Below, one piece after another: positions 1 to 11,427 of a stretch of 64,000 nucleotides of DNA. The stretch lies in the NCBI GenBank assembly GCA_027627225.1, contig CM051028.1, positions 23,742,364 to 23,806,363 of the forward strand, written 5' to 3'. The position numbers were made by a program, and so were the translations under genes. The stretch's first letter is position 1. Every line of letters begins with the position of its first letter. A model generated the notes under the pieces. The model worked only from the letters and a program-made list of their open reading frames with translations. It was not told where the DNA came from and did not search any database. The stretch is from Congeria kusceri. Taxonomy: Eukaryota; Mollusca; Bivalvia; Myida; Dreissenidae.

Positions 1-137
1 GTAGTGCGTTTTTTCCAGCCGTTAAATACGGAATTTTATTTCACAGTTTGAAATACCGGAATTATATTTTGCGTATTGTATACTATACCAAAAATACACA
101 AGTGTTGAGTTAGAATTATATAATAAATTAGTATATA

Positions 138-398
138 TGAGTCGCGTCGTGGGAAAACCGGTCTTAATGCATGTGCGTAAGAGTCGTCCGGATTAGCCTG
201 TGCGGACTGCACAGGATAATCCAGGACGGCACTTTCCGCCTACAGTGGATATATGTTTAGAAGAGACTTCCTTGAAACAGAAAATACCATAAAAGCGGAA
301 AGTGCCGTCCCGGATTAGCCTGTGCGGACTGCATAGGCTAATTCGGGACGACACTTTACGCACATGCATTAAGACCGATTTTCTCACGACGCGCCACA
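138..398. mobile_element. MITE, family M1, copy 1 (~260 bp, long TIRs)
   Basis: Both ends carry the same inverted motif: a gcgtcgtgggaaaaccgg-type sequence at the left and its complement at the right, next to a palindromic GCCTGTGCGGACTGCACAGG core. The TIRs run about 80 bp and the whole could fold into a hairpin. Three further copies lie in this window (12391, 14635, 22540). There is no coding capacity, so it is a non-autonomous DNA element. The open frame seen across it is an accident of the repeat. Confidence 0.85.
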
Positions 399-984
399 TA
401 TTATGATGATTATTATGGTTAGAGTTAAGGTACCGTTCAGTATTTTACATAAGCTCAATTCGTTTCTACATAACCGTTATTTCATAATTTGGTAACATTG
501 TACAAACCCATTATTTCACATTTGTGTTTATCGATATATATCAATTACTTTACAGCTGCACCGCAGATGCATAATCTATTAATAGTAACATGTAGATTGT
601 TTAATCAAAGAGAACCAACTTTTTCCTTCCTCTGTCTCTACCTCGTTTTGACAACAAAGAATTTCACCCCACTATCTCCCTTGATCTATATACCCCGAGC
701 GTACCCGTGGAGTTGCAATGGTAACGCGACATTTTAGTATGTTTGTTCAAATTAGACATTAGTTCTTAATTTTGTTAATAGTTGTCTTGTTGTTGGCAAA
801 GGGGATGATGGCATAATATTGGATAATTGGACATTGTGCTGTCGTTTCTAATCACAGTATCGACGGAAAGCATGCATTCTCGGAATTAAATGTATCTCTT
901 AGTAGACAAGCTAGCTGTTATTAAATGGATAAAAACAAATAGCCATAACGTTGTTACAAAACAGTTGCCTAAAGGACTAATAAT
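399..984. other. No gene seen
   Basis: AT-rich sequence downstream of the CCP gene, or in one of its later introns. Short open frames here have no recognisable domain or splice context. Confidence 0.5.
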
Positions 985-987
985 CAG

Positions 988-1186
988 GACTGGTATTCAC
1001 AAAGCATCTTAAGTAATTTCTTAAATATTATCACTTAAGTACAAAATTTTAATGTATAATATTTCTTTATTAAGTGTTACTTAATGCTAAACTGTTTCTA
1101 TATGCAATTATACATAGTTGAGGAAATTTCAAAATTTCAGGATAAGGATAAAATTTAACTTAAGATACTTTGTGAATAACACCCCA
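988..1186. mobile_element. Short MITE with ~22-bp TIRs
   Basis: The left end GGTATTCACAAAGCATCTTAAG is mirrored at the right by CTTAAGATACTTTGTGAATAACACC, about 200 bp apart. A fragment of a second MITE type (ACCAACCCATTC...GACTTAAGAC) lies just beside it at about 1199-1235; a full copy of that type is at 10769-11034. No coding capacity. Confidence 0.65.
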
Positions 1187-1316
1187 GGATTCTTATAAAC
1201 CAACCCATTCCTAGACTTAAGACGTTAGACTTAATAATATCAAAACTGTTCTGTACTGAAAATGTATTCGAGTATTCGTAGACGATAACATGTATTTTTG
1301 GTTAATGGGATATTAC

Positions 1317-1502
1317 CAATTTCCACACATGACCCGTGCGGACTCCATGTCTTATCCGCTTGACATACAGCGACGTTAACGCCGGACACGACGTGACCGA
1401 AGCTACACGTCACTAACGCCGTGGATCCGTAGTCTGTGACATCATTGACTCTAGGGCTAAGAACACCGTTGGGAATTGTAAGCGAATCTCCAAAAGGACA
1501 TC
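1317..1502 (-). CDS. CCP/sushi exon (CCP3), secreted or cell-surface protein
   Basis: An exon of 186 nt (62 codons), phase 1-1, bounded by TTGCCAG before position 1502 and GTAATA after 1317. The translation has the sushi layout: Cys near the start (CPFGDS), NGVLSP, then VTCSFGHVVSG, AVCQADKTW and a final GSC. That gives four cysteines for the C1-C3/C2-C4 disulphides plus the conserved Trp before the last Cys. CCP modules are extracellular binding domains of complement-type regulators, lectin-linked receptors and adhesion proteins. This is the leftmost exon of the array, so the gene probably continues beyond the window. It has no duplicate here. Confidence 0.8.
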
Positions 1503-3195
1503 CTGGCAAACAAAATCAATAACGTGTGTAGATAATCTGTCAACAAAAGTTACGTTGTGTAGGTACGCTGGAGTAATAGTGTCGATGTCAAGCATTCAGT
1601 TCTAATGTAACTAGGCTAATAACTCGGTGTAGTTTAACCTACATACAGTTAGGATTCATTATACGATGTATTGGATTTTAGCGGAAGTGAACATAATTTT
1701 GTCGTTTAATGTTACAATATACTAATTCCAATCCTTATGTAATTTAATGTAAAAGTGATAACTTTAACCAAAAATAAATGCAACATTTTGCACGTAGGGA
1801 CCCTCATAACTATACATTTGCTAAAAGAGCATTCTAAGCTGAATTTATTTAAGTAATAAAAAGGGTATGTCATGTACCATGTAAGAAAGAACTCGACACT
1901 AAACAAAGTTGACTGTTTTATCACAATCCTTTTAGCGGCTACGTTCTAGATGAGTGTAACCCGCCTCAGAGCAAGTGTCATACTGTAGTATCCAATCTTA
2001 AAACAAATCAGTGATTTATTTGTGCATACCAATGCTTACCCTACCAACATCTCCAAAAAAGAATATCAAAGCAAGTGTCTAAACCTAAAAACATGTCTTT
2101 GAGTGAAATTTGTTGATTTATTTCGAGAGTACAGCCCTACATCACTTATTTATGTAGTGTATTGTGACCTGAATACCGTTATATACACAGAGGATGACGT
2201 CTAGCGGTGTTGACACAGCGGTTTATTTTGGCAGAAACTGAAATCCATTATTATTTACTTATTTGTTTGGAATATGAAGCTGTAGCTGGTAAGTTAGAAA
2301 CAGTATATATAGGTGTTGTTCTTTGTGTATTTTCTTAAATTGACCCCGATTCTTCTTTTAATTCTTTTATTTCTCGAATCATACTTGCAGGCTGTCTATG
2401 CAAAAATACGTAACTTGTATGCATAACTTTCAGATTGCCATAATTCGTATTTCAGCTGAGTACTAACCACACCATTTTCCAAGGACCAGAAGATGCGAGT
2501 AGTATATATTCAGTAAGTAGACTATGTGTGTCTTTGTATACTTTGTATGTTTTGTATCATTTAATTGTGTACCATAAGTATTTTCTATGTATGATAACTG
2601 ATTGTTGATAACTGCTTTCAATATGCTATTGCTTTGATTTTTATTAATATATATATATGATGTTAATGGGAACAAGAATATCAGCATTCCAACAGCATCA
2701 CTTTATCGGAAGAATATATTTTGATGCTAAGAATTGTATACAACGGCTACTATGACAACCACGTGTAATATGCAATTAAATATACTTTAATAGGTGTATG
2801 TTATTTTGTATATTTTCAGGATGTTCTTTCTGCAAGTGTATTTTTCGCTAATCCTGAAAATAATACAATTCTTTTTAATGAACTGTAATTGAACCTGTCA
2901 TATAGAACTCCGCAAGATGGCAGGGGGTTACACTAATTACACTGTCTTTACTCTTTTAAGCGAATTTACACTTTATATTTGCACATCTTCCGACATCTGC
3001 AGTTTATTTATGACAGAAATAGGCCTAATACACAACAATAAATGAACAACCCAAGAAATGACACTAAACTATTACGCGAATATAAATGTGTTTATCTATT
3101 TACACGTAATTATAAAATTATACGTTATATTTGCCTTTCCCCGGACCTCCGCAGTTTATTTATGACAAAACTGAATATGATTGAACATGTCGGCA
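1503..3195. other. Intron between CCP exons
   Basis: AT-rich sequence with no further sushi pattern. A local tandem duplication around 2950-3300 repeats the phrase GCAGTTTATTTATGACA (about 2998 and 3150) and the phrase AAATGAACAAC (about 3040 and 3290). The intron-side boundary of the tandem gene duplication lies near 3196. Confidence 0.5.
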
Positions 3196-3560
3196 CCTAC
3201 AGATGACAGACGATTTATTAAGAAACTCAAAATAAATGCACCTAAAATGGAGTCATAAATACAAAGTCCAAAACACAAGTCCACATTAAATGAACAACAA
3301 AAGAAATGGCAGTAAACTATTATGCGAATATGAACGTATTGATAAGGTTACACATATAGAGTTCTATTTTATTGAAATAGATATAAAACAATTTGAAGAA
3401 GTTCATCCAAGTTCTGACAACGTTTAATTCCTCTGCATATTATTGCATAACTCCGATTGGCTCTGAGCACGAATCCATAATTAGGCCCGAACATTGTAGA
3501 ATGAACAAGTACATGTACATGTATTCATTAAACTTTCTCATTGCATTATACTATGCTTAC

Positions 3561-3737
3561 TTTTTATATGACATTTGAAACTACTGTTTGTCCATTCGTC
3601 AACGTCACAAAGAATGTATCCTGGGTTTTCAGGCTGAAACCCAGTATTGCACGCAAGGACGGCTACACTTCCGTAGGTTGTTGTTCCGGTAATAAGCTGA
3701 GCTGATCCGTTTGGAGGTACTGGGGGTGAGCCGCAGT
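3561..3737 (-). CDS. CCP/sushi exon (CCP2, unit B)
   Basis: An exon of 177 nt (59 codons), phase 1-1, with TTTTCTAG upstream of 3737 and donor GTAAGC after 3561. The translation starts CGSPPVPPNGSAQLITGT and contains VLACNTGF, ILCDVDEW and SSFKC: four cysteines and the conserved Trp. It is a close paralogue of the exon at 9442-9618. Differences include ILCDVDEW here against IRCDVDGW there. Secreted binding module; ligand unknown. Confidence 0.88.
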
Positions 3738-6524
3738 CTAGAAAAGAGCCAAAACAGTAGGACTGGCCAGGTAGTCATACCGGCCAAAAGAAACATGATA
3801 ACGGAAAGTCAGCTGCAAAACAAGTAGAGGAACCCTAATTCACATATAAAGTTCTTATATTTGACTAATTACACAAATGACCTACGGACCTACAAATGTT
3901 ACAATGTTACCTAGGCAACATTGTATACAATACAAAAAAAAAAGAAACACAAAATAGAAATGCGATTAAAACTTGGGTCACCGCCCTGGAACTGTCAATG
4001 CAAAGCATCGGGGGTTTCAAAGGCTTTCTCCAGTATTCAACTGTATCGTCATAGAGATTGATGATGTTCTTTCAGAGTACATTCATATGACTACATCAAG
4101 TAAAGGGCTAACCGATAAATAATAACTGAATAATAATAAAAACACTACCCATTATTCATGTCTTCATTTTCACAGTTGATAAAACGATCGTCGTTAGAAG
4201 ACAATAACGGGCAATACCATTGGTAAGCTTTGTTAAAATGTTTCCAAAACGTGTTAGTACCGAGCTCTGCATAATATGATAAGCAAGCCATAATATGTCG
4301 TTTGCGGTTACTTGTAAAATAACTGACAAAACATTCAAGAACATTTAAATAAGTGACGTATATAAAATGTTGTTTCATCTGTTAAAATGTTTTGAAGATG
4401 TTTATTACTTTTAAATATGATTTACAGTGTTATAATGTTAATGTTCATTTATATTGGCATGAACTGTTCATAACTGACCATTTTTTTAGTTCTTTTTTTT
4501 CTTAGAGTGTACGGTGAAGTATGGCATTTGGTCACAATAAAAGATTTTTATACGTAAATGTTTTGTGGACGGTTTGTTTGTATTTTGCTTAAACTAACAA
4601 ATACAATATATAAGTAAAACACATATAGTTTTAAATTCCCCATACTGAGGCAATATATGTGCCTAACTAATCTCCCGGTGTTTGTATCATAGGATAAGAT
4701 TGCTCATGTTAGATTACTGTTTTAAAAACTCATTTTTTTAGTTCGGCCCAAATTTAAATTGTTCTCAATGTTCTTCAAACAAACAAACAAAAACATATAC
4801 TTATGCCGGCTGGGCTGCGTTGATCTTAAAGCATTTACTAATATCTTATTTCATTAAAAAACAACATTCTATCGTTTCTATCGGGTTTTTGCTTTGTTCA
4901 CAAAATCTAAATACCAAGAAAACACTATTTGAGCTGATTTTAATCTTCTCAAATGCTCAGACAGGATTTCACGGGTATATATTTAAAGGCGCGTATCGAT
5001 GGTAGGTCGACATGTGCAAAAAGTGATAATTAATAGTGAAGACTTGTACCATAGTTTTGTTTCTGTAAACAGTTGGCAAGAGTATATTATCTTATTATCT
5101 AATAAGTGTAGATCGATGACGCATGCGCAGGACAATTCGCATTAGTAAAAAAACGAAAGGATTTACATAATGTACAGTCACACGCATGTGCACCATTGAT
5201 AAACGCTGCATAGCATATGGAAGTTTTCATTGAAGAGCGCGATGTTGTAGATGTGATTTCGAATCAGGCTGAAATCATCTATCCCTAAATATGTTTTTGT
5301 ACTGGTATATATTTTGTTTTGACTGTTGCATCAATATAGTTTTGCTGCACGCGAAAAGTATTTCAGTTAAATGGAAAACATCGTATTTTAATATGTGTCT
5401 CTGTTTATGCGTAATGCCTTCGATATGCCCCTTTAAGCTATGTTATATGATAGTAGCATAGGTGAGAACAGTTCACTACATTTCTTAAAATTGTTCAAAG
5501 CAAACTAAATTTTATTTATTCGTTACATTAAAACGTTGCCAGGGCGATTATCCTGCATGTCAATCGCTTTTGAAACTGTGCTTATCCTCAGTTTATTTTC
5601 AGCAAATTGCAAACAGTTTCACGAACCAACATGTAATTGAATATGAGCCGCGCAACGTTAAATGCACGTGTAATCGGGTTCTCTTGACTACTACAGTAAT
5701 TTTAATTCGAACATACTTGTATAAAAGTAAATTTGCATCGTCGAAGAGAATCGACTACAAACACCTGTTAAACACTCGGATGCATTGTCATTGAACACTC
5801 GGACCATCTCGGCTTACTTATTTCAGATACATCATGCCCCATTACTAGCAACATTCTCACTTTAAAACTTGGTCTCATCTTAAAATATTGACCAATTAAA
5901 TGTGTTGTTACATATCAGTCTTGAAATCTGTTGGCTAAAATATTGACCAATTAAATGTGTTGTTACATATCAGTCTTGAAAACTGTTGGCTAAAATATTT
6001 ACCAATTAAATGTGTTGTTACATATCAGTCTTGAAATCTGTTGGCTAAAATATTGACCAATTAAATGTGTTGTTACATATCAGTCTTGAAAACTGTTGGC
6101 TAAAATATTGACCAATTAAATGTGTTGTTACATATCAGTCTTGAAAACTGTTGGCTAAAATATTGACCAATTAAATGTGTTGTTACATATCAGTCTTGAA
6201 AACTGTTGGCTAAAATATTGACCAATTAAATGTGTTGTTACATATCAGTCTTGAAAACTGTTGGCTAAAATATTGACCAATTAAATGTGTTGTTACATAT
6301 CAGTCTTGAAAACTGTTGGCTAAAATATTGACCAATTAAATGTGTTGTTACATATCAGTCTTGAAAACTGTTGGCTAAAATATTTCAATTAAGACTAAGT
6401 TTTAGATCGCGAAATTTCGTAGACGACTGGAAGAACGCCTTAAAAAATATATTTCTTCATGTAATACTACATATTTATTTATAATTTATTTTTGTATGAC
6501 ATTCTATGCAAGGATATCACCTAC
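3738..6524. other. Intron between CCP2 and CCP1 of unit B
   Basis: Long stretches match the intron at 9619-11253 (for example 3880-3960 with 9765-9830, 4850-5000 with 10510-10660, and 5617-5710 with 10697-10770). This shows the duplication covered introns as well as exons. It also holds the 55-bp tandem array listed separately. No further exon seen. Confidence 0.7.
5881..6385. repeat. Tandem array, 55-bp unit, 9 copies
   Basis: The phrase TAAAATATTGACCAATTAAA recurs exactly every 55 bp from 5881 to 6376 (495 bp, nine units), followed by a partial unit. Copies are almost identical. Units 1 and 3 carry GAAATCTG where the others have GAAAACTG, and one unit has TTTACC for TTGACC. The matching intron of unit A lacks the array, so it expanded after the gene duplication. 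Confidence 0.95.
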
Positions 6525-6698
6525 CACTAAGTAGACACTCGGGTACCGGTCCACTCCATGTGTCATTTTCACATGCGATGGCGTCAGATCCATTGATGAC
6601 GTAACCTTTAGCACACGTGAAATACGCCTCAGAGCCATTGAACGTTCCGTTACTGAAGCTCACGTTGCTATTCCATGGTGGACAGAAGGTTGGACATT
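6525..6698 (-). CDS. CCP/sushi exon (CCP1, unit B)
   Basis: An exon of 174 nt (58 codons), phase 1-1, with acceptor ATTACAG before 6698 and donor GTAGGT after 6525. The translation contains [48 protein letters not shown]. The four sushi cysteines and the Trp are present. A fifth cysteine (TFC) near the start is unusual. Paralogue of 11254-11427. Confidence 0.88.
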
Positions 6699-8053
6699 CT
6701 GTAATAGAGTTATTAATATAACATCATAGCTCTATCTATGAGAAATACAATACATATTCGTTTTTGGAGATCAGTGGATCTGATGATTTAATGATAAAGT
6801 TAATGATAAAGAATGACTCATTGCCAAAACTGTTGTCGATTTGGTTAAACATTTATACAGTAAAATTAACAGTTATTATATGTTGGTTTATTAAACTGAT
6901 GATTGCATGGTATCATCATTCATCGATGTAGCATATATTAAACAACACTTCTAAGCTAGTTTAGAGGTGAGGTGCAGTGTTCATAGCTTTTTAAGACAAT
7001 ACTTTTTGGACCCGATTCTAAACAGCATGTTTGTCAGGGAGAATAGATCTTTAGTATGTCGCGTGTAGTAATGATACTCAGCAGTTCGCATTCGGAGTTT
7101 CATGCGACGAAGATGATGATGAACTATTTGGCAAAATGATGTATTTGAGAGTGCCCTATCAAATATATCATGTGCGTAGTTCAAATGTCAAATTTAAATT
7201 TATAAAAACTAATAGGGCCCAGGTTTCTCAACTATGTTTGAAAGTACTATAAATGCCATTATCTTACACATACAATTTTGTAGGAATTAAAGTTTGTTTG
7301 GGCTTGAAGGTTCGTATTCTTTTAAAAAAATGTGGAATACTGGGCGCCAAGTCTCTAACGGGCAAACCCTTGTTGTAAGCAAAACAACTAATTGTTTACC
7401 TAGATAAACGATTAAGTTCATACTTTGGGAAAAGCGTCCTGAATTGGGAATTGTGGCCGAAATGTCTAACTTGATTGTTCAATTTGACAAACTACGTAAA
7501 GCGTTATAAGGCTCTATAGTTTTAGCAGACCTTGAAGTGTGTGTGCAGGGATTACTTGACCCTTCTACCCCTAGATTACTGACCCCAGTATTATTGTTCC
7601 AGTCCCACTTACTTTATTGTTTAGTATAGTTTTCGAAGATAAACGGACAGATATCCTGCAATAACCCATGCAATGGACTCAACAAGGTACCGCTGGTCCT
7701 TTTATTCCAAATATTTTTAAGCTCAATCTTTGTCGTTAACCGATTAAGGGCATTAGATTATTTTAAATGTTTCATCGAATTTAACACTATAGTTTAACGG
7801 AATAATTAAGTATATTAACACATGTTATAATGTTAGACCGTCTATGCATAGGTATTAAAGCGTATTGCAGTCAAATAATATAACACACATTAAAAAAAGT
7901 GTGTCCTTTTGTAAAGGAATCTATTAAAGAACGATCATTGATTCTAAATGTAAGAAGATAATATATTATGTTCATCCTCATTATTGTGTTTGTATTATTT
8001 CTGAATGTGTGCTCACGACACACTTACTTGCTTATATGACTGCTTTGTATATA

Positions 8054-8817
8054 CAGTAAAAGCCCGCTAATACGACCACTTTGGGGTCTTAATAAAAGTG
8101 GTCTTAATAGGGGGTGGTCTTATTATTGAGGTCCGGCAGATCACCGAGTCAGTACATTCATACTTCTGTGTAATTTCAAGCTTGTTATGAAAGTAATGAA
8201 TAATCAATAGATAACGAAAATTCCAATTTGTTTTCAATAATATGTTTTATTGAATAGAGATTATGTAACTTATAGTTATGGATACATGTATGAACTTTAC
8301 ATTAAGTAGAAAAATAAATAAAACTTGATTAACTAAGCCCATTTAAGGCCCAGCATTCATTCTTTCAAGTTTATTGCATTAAACATGTACATGTTTATAG
8401 CAAATGATACATAATTAGTACAACATGACGGTATGAGTATATCAGTGCTACCCGCTAATTGTCAGCTAGTGTCAATTAACGTAATCTGATACACAGTCGA
8501 TGTGCTAATCCCTTATCAAAACAGTTGTAACATTGTTTTTCACACGCTCCTTTTATACCGCAGAGCATTATGTTATATCCACGGCATATGTTGTTAATTG
8601 ATTATGTTAAGTGTCATCGACCAAATGACACTGCTCGCAATAACGGGGTTATTTTCAGCAGTATTTGGTACGTTCGGTCTAGTATTAGTGGTCGTAATAC
8701 GGAATAGCGGGGTGCCCGTATAATCAGGGTTTGCGACCGTTGAAATATATAAAAAACAATCGGGTCTTTTAAAAAGTGTCGCTTTAGCGGGGTGGTCGTA
8801 AAATCGGGGTTTTGGTG
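8054..8817. mobile_element. Non-autonomous TIR element with TA flanks (pogo/Tigger-like ends)
   Basis: It starts CAGTAAAAGCCCGCTAATAC and ends in the complement of CACCAAAACCCCGATTTTAC, with GACCAC following on both sides. A TA dinucleotide flanks each end (8052-8053 and 8818-8819), as in Tc1/mariner/pogo elements. Inner sequence repeats GGTGGTCTTA-type motifs. There is no transposase. A second copy came along with the segmental duplication (57535-58316). Superfamily is inferred from end sequence and TA target only. Confidence 0.65.
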
Positions 8818-8973
8818 TACATATATAGTTTTTGTTCTTTGCACGTTGAAATTATGTTTTCATTATGTGATGTACATGGTACAAGTCAAAATAAAGTGTC
8901 TGTCTGTCTCTCTGTATGTCTGTCAATAAAAAGTATTTCGTATACCTTGGCTAATTAAAAAAAAACTCATTAC

Positions 8974-9061
8974 CTGGAAGAACGATGCTTCTTAATTCTG
9001 TAATGAGTTACCATCCAAAACTGATGAAAAAGGAAACGACAGGTATCATTATATTAACCAT
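8974..9061 (-). pseudogene. Signal-peptide exon, unit B, with internal stop
   Basis: Homologous to the signal exons at 13090-13165 and 58474-58561. It starts MVNIMIPVVSFFISFGW, then hits TAA at 9008-9010 where the copy at 58474 has TTA. The donor GTAATG after 8974 is kept. Upstream of the start codon, homology to the other two signal exons stops at about 9063 and is replaced by the tandem-duplication junction, so the unit-B upstream region is gone. This exon cannot start a secreted CCP protein and is probably skipped. Confidence 0.85.
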
Positions 9062-9063
9062 GC

Positions 9064-9095
9064 TAAATTTTTAATTTTAAATATTTCCACAGATG
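9064..9095. other. Junction of the tandem CCP gene duplication
   Basis: Left of this point the sequence matches the signal exon region at 58560. Right of it (from ACAGATGACAGACGATTTAT at about 9090) it matches 3196 onward, the intron downstream of CCP2. This is where the end of unit A was joined to the start of unit B. Confidence 0.8.
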
Positions 9096-9441
9096 ACAGA
9101 CGATTTATTAAGAAACTCAAAATAAATGCACCTAAAATGGAGTCATAAAGTTGGACTTAAAAAGTCCAAACACAAGTCCACGTTAAATGAACAACAAAAG
9201 AAATGGAGTAAACTATTACTCGAATATAAACGTATTGATAAGGTTACACATATAGAGTTCTATTAGATTGAAATAGATATAAAACAATTTGAAGAAGTTC
9301 ATCCAAGTTCTGACAACGTTAAATTCCTCTGCATATTATTGCTCTGAGCACGAATCCATAATTAGGTTGGTACATTGTAGAATGAATAAGTACATGTACA
9401 TGTATTCATTAATAATTTTCATTGCATTATACTATGCTTAC

Positions 9442-9618
9442 TTTTTATTTGACATTTGAAACTACTGTTTGTCCATCCGTCAACGTCACAGCGTATGTAT
9501 CCTGGGTTTTCAGGCTGAAACCCAGTATTGCACGCAAGGACGGCTACACTTCCGTAGTTTGTTGTTCCGGTAATAAGCTGAACTGATCCGTTTGGAGGTA
9601 CTGGGGGTGAGCCGCAGT
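9442..9618 (-). CDS. CCP/sushi exon (CCP2, unit A)
   Basis: An exon of 177 nt, phase 1-1, with TTTTCTAG upstream and GTAAGC downstream, exactly as in its paralogue at 3561-3737. The translation contains CGSPPVPPNGSVQLITGT, TTNYGSVAVLACNTGF, IRCDVDGW and SSFKC. All four sushi cysteines and the Trp are present. No unit-A CCP3 exon follows; the next sequence on the gene's path is unit B. Confidence 0.88.
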
Positions 9619-11253
9619 CTAGAAAAGAGAGAAAACATCAAACAGTCATAACGGCCAAATGAAACGTGATAACGAAACTTCAGCTGCAAAACAAGTAGAG
9701 CAACCCTAATGCACATGTAAAGCTCTTATACACAGTATTTGACAAATAACACAAATGATCTTCTGTCCTACAAATGTTACGTTTGTAACATTGTATACAA
9801 TACAAAACATCAGAAAAAAACACACACATCAAACGATAACCTTGAAACCCGTACACAGTATTTCTGTCTTCATTCTCACAATTTGATAAAACGATTGTTT
9901 ATCGAAGATAAATATGTGCAATGCCGTTGTCAGTATCTTTTTAAAAGTTTTCACCAATATGTTTTAACGCTGAGAGTAGCATATTTTTTATCACAAATAG
10001 TACTAGTAGGCCATAGTAAAATGTTGGCTGTAAATGTACTTGTGCAAGAGCTGACAAAACTTTTAAGAACATTTAAATAAGTGTCCGTATATAAATGTTA
10101 TTTCATCCGTTAAAATGGTTAAAAGATGTGTATTACTGTTAAATATTAATTACAATGCTATAAGGTTAATTTTTATTTACATTTGCGTGTACTTAACTGT
10201 GAATAATTCACTGATTGATTTGATTGACAATGCACTGCAGAAAAATAGGACTTCATTGCGTGACGGAAGTGTTGTATTTAAACGTTCGTATACTAAACAA
10301 ACGGTGTGTGTCGGGGTTTAACATGAAAAGGCATGCGTATAAAACTCTTAGACAACATCTCTGCTGTCAGCCAAACAATCAGAGATAAAATGGTGAATGA
10401 ACCCCAAACACCACAGTAAAGTGTTGTGTAAATAATTCGCGATTGTTTCGAGCGCAAGTATCCTAATATCCCGGTGTTTGGACATAACAAAATACTGATT
10501 GCAACAGCAAACAGGAAAAAAAATCATTCTATCGTTTCTATCTGGTCTTTGCTTTGTATTCAAAACCTTTAGACCAAGAAAACACAATCAAAACTGATTT
10601 AATCTTCTCGAATACTCAGAAAGGCGCGAACAAACTACGGTATATATTTAAAGTTTATCAGTTTAGGCTTTGTACATTGTGCAAAAGATTTATGAACTAA
10701 CATGTACCTGGATATGAGCAGCGCATCGTAAAATGCCCCTGTGTGTCTGGTTGTCTTGATTTTAATCTGGGCCCGTATTCAACAACCCATGCTTGGACTT
10801 AAGACTTAAGAATAAAGAATATTCTTAAATCTGTTCTGTTCTAAAAAGGCCATTCATTTGAGTCTTACTTCGTATTCACTAACTCTAATGATAGCATGTT
10901 TTATTTAGAACGATTTATCATTGACATAAACGACATTAGTAGCACTATATATGTGAACACACATGTATGTTTTATTGAGTCGAAGTCAATTCTTTATTCT
11001 TAAGTCTAAGAATGGGTTGGTGAACACGGTCCCCGAGCATACGTGTATCAATATAATTTTAATTTATCAGAATTGATTGACTGTAAACAACGGTTTGACA
11101 CTCGGCTGCAATGTTATTAATCCCTTCGGATCCACCAGGCTTACTTACTTCAAATAAATCAAAACGCATAAAACGATATTATATTTCTTCATTTATTACT
11201 CTATGTTTATTTTAATTTACTTTTTATAACTGTGTATGCAAATATCACCGTAC
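9619..11253. other. Intron between CCP2 and CCP1 of unit A
   Basis: Duplicated counterpart of 3738-6524 with point changes and indels. It lacks the 55-bp array and carries a MITE at 10769-11034. Open frames inside (for example 9739-10080) show no domain and are intronic. Confidence 0.7.
10769..11034. mobile_element. MITE, family M2 (GGGCCCGTATTCA ends)
   Basis: The left end GGGCCCGTATTCAACAACCC followed by CTTAAGAATAAAGAAT is mirrored by the right end (complement reads GACCGTGTTCACCAACCC, then CTTAAGAATAAAGAATT). TIRs are about 45 bp and total length about 265 bp. No coding capacity. It sits in the intron of CCP unit A and is absent from the matching intron of unit B, so one copy gained or lost it. 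Confidence 0.8.
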
Positions 11254-11427
11254 AACTAAGCCGACACTCTGGTACTGGTCCACTCCAGGTGTCGTTTTCA
11301 CATTCGATGACGTCAGATCCATTGATGACGTAACCTTTAGCGCATGTGAACGACGCTTCAGAGTCATTGAACGTGCCGTTACTGAAGCTCACGTTGCTAT
11401 TGCATGGTCGATTGATAGTTGGACATA
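11254..11427 (-). CDS. CCP/sushi exon (CCP1, unit A)
   Basis: An exon of 174 nt (58 codons), phase 1-1, acceptor ATTACAG before 11427 and donor GTACGG after 11254 (a weaker donor than GTAGGT in unit B). The translation contains [52 protein letters not shown]. The four sushi cysteines and the Trp are present. An extra cysteine (RPC) lies close to, but not at, the position of the extra one in unit B. Confidence 0.88.

Larger units (their letters stand above)
6708..9063. repeat. Segmental duplication, copy B (CCP intron 1 plus signal exon)
   Basis: About 2.35 kb that recurs in the same orientation at 56213-58565, with the two copies staying nearly identical line after line. It contains the first intron of CCP unit B, the inverted-repeat element at 8054-8817 and the signal exon at 8974-9061. 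Similarity begins just 10 bp upstream (gene sense) of the CCP1 acceptor. It ends just past the start codon, where copy B runs into sequence matching position 3196. Confidence 0.93.

Noticed and set aside
5881..6385. CRISPR array
   Set aside because: Units are contiguous 55-bp tandem copies with no unique spacers, in an intron of an animal gene.
9739..10080. 113-codon plus-strand gene
   Set aside because: Lies in an intron duplicated at 3.9-4.4 kb, where the frame is not conserved. No domain.
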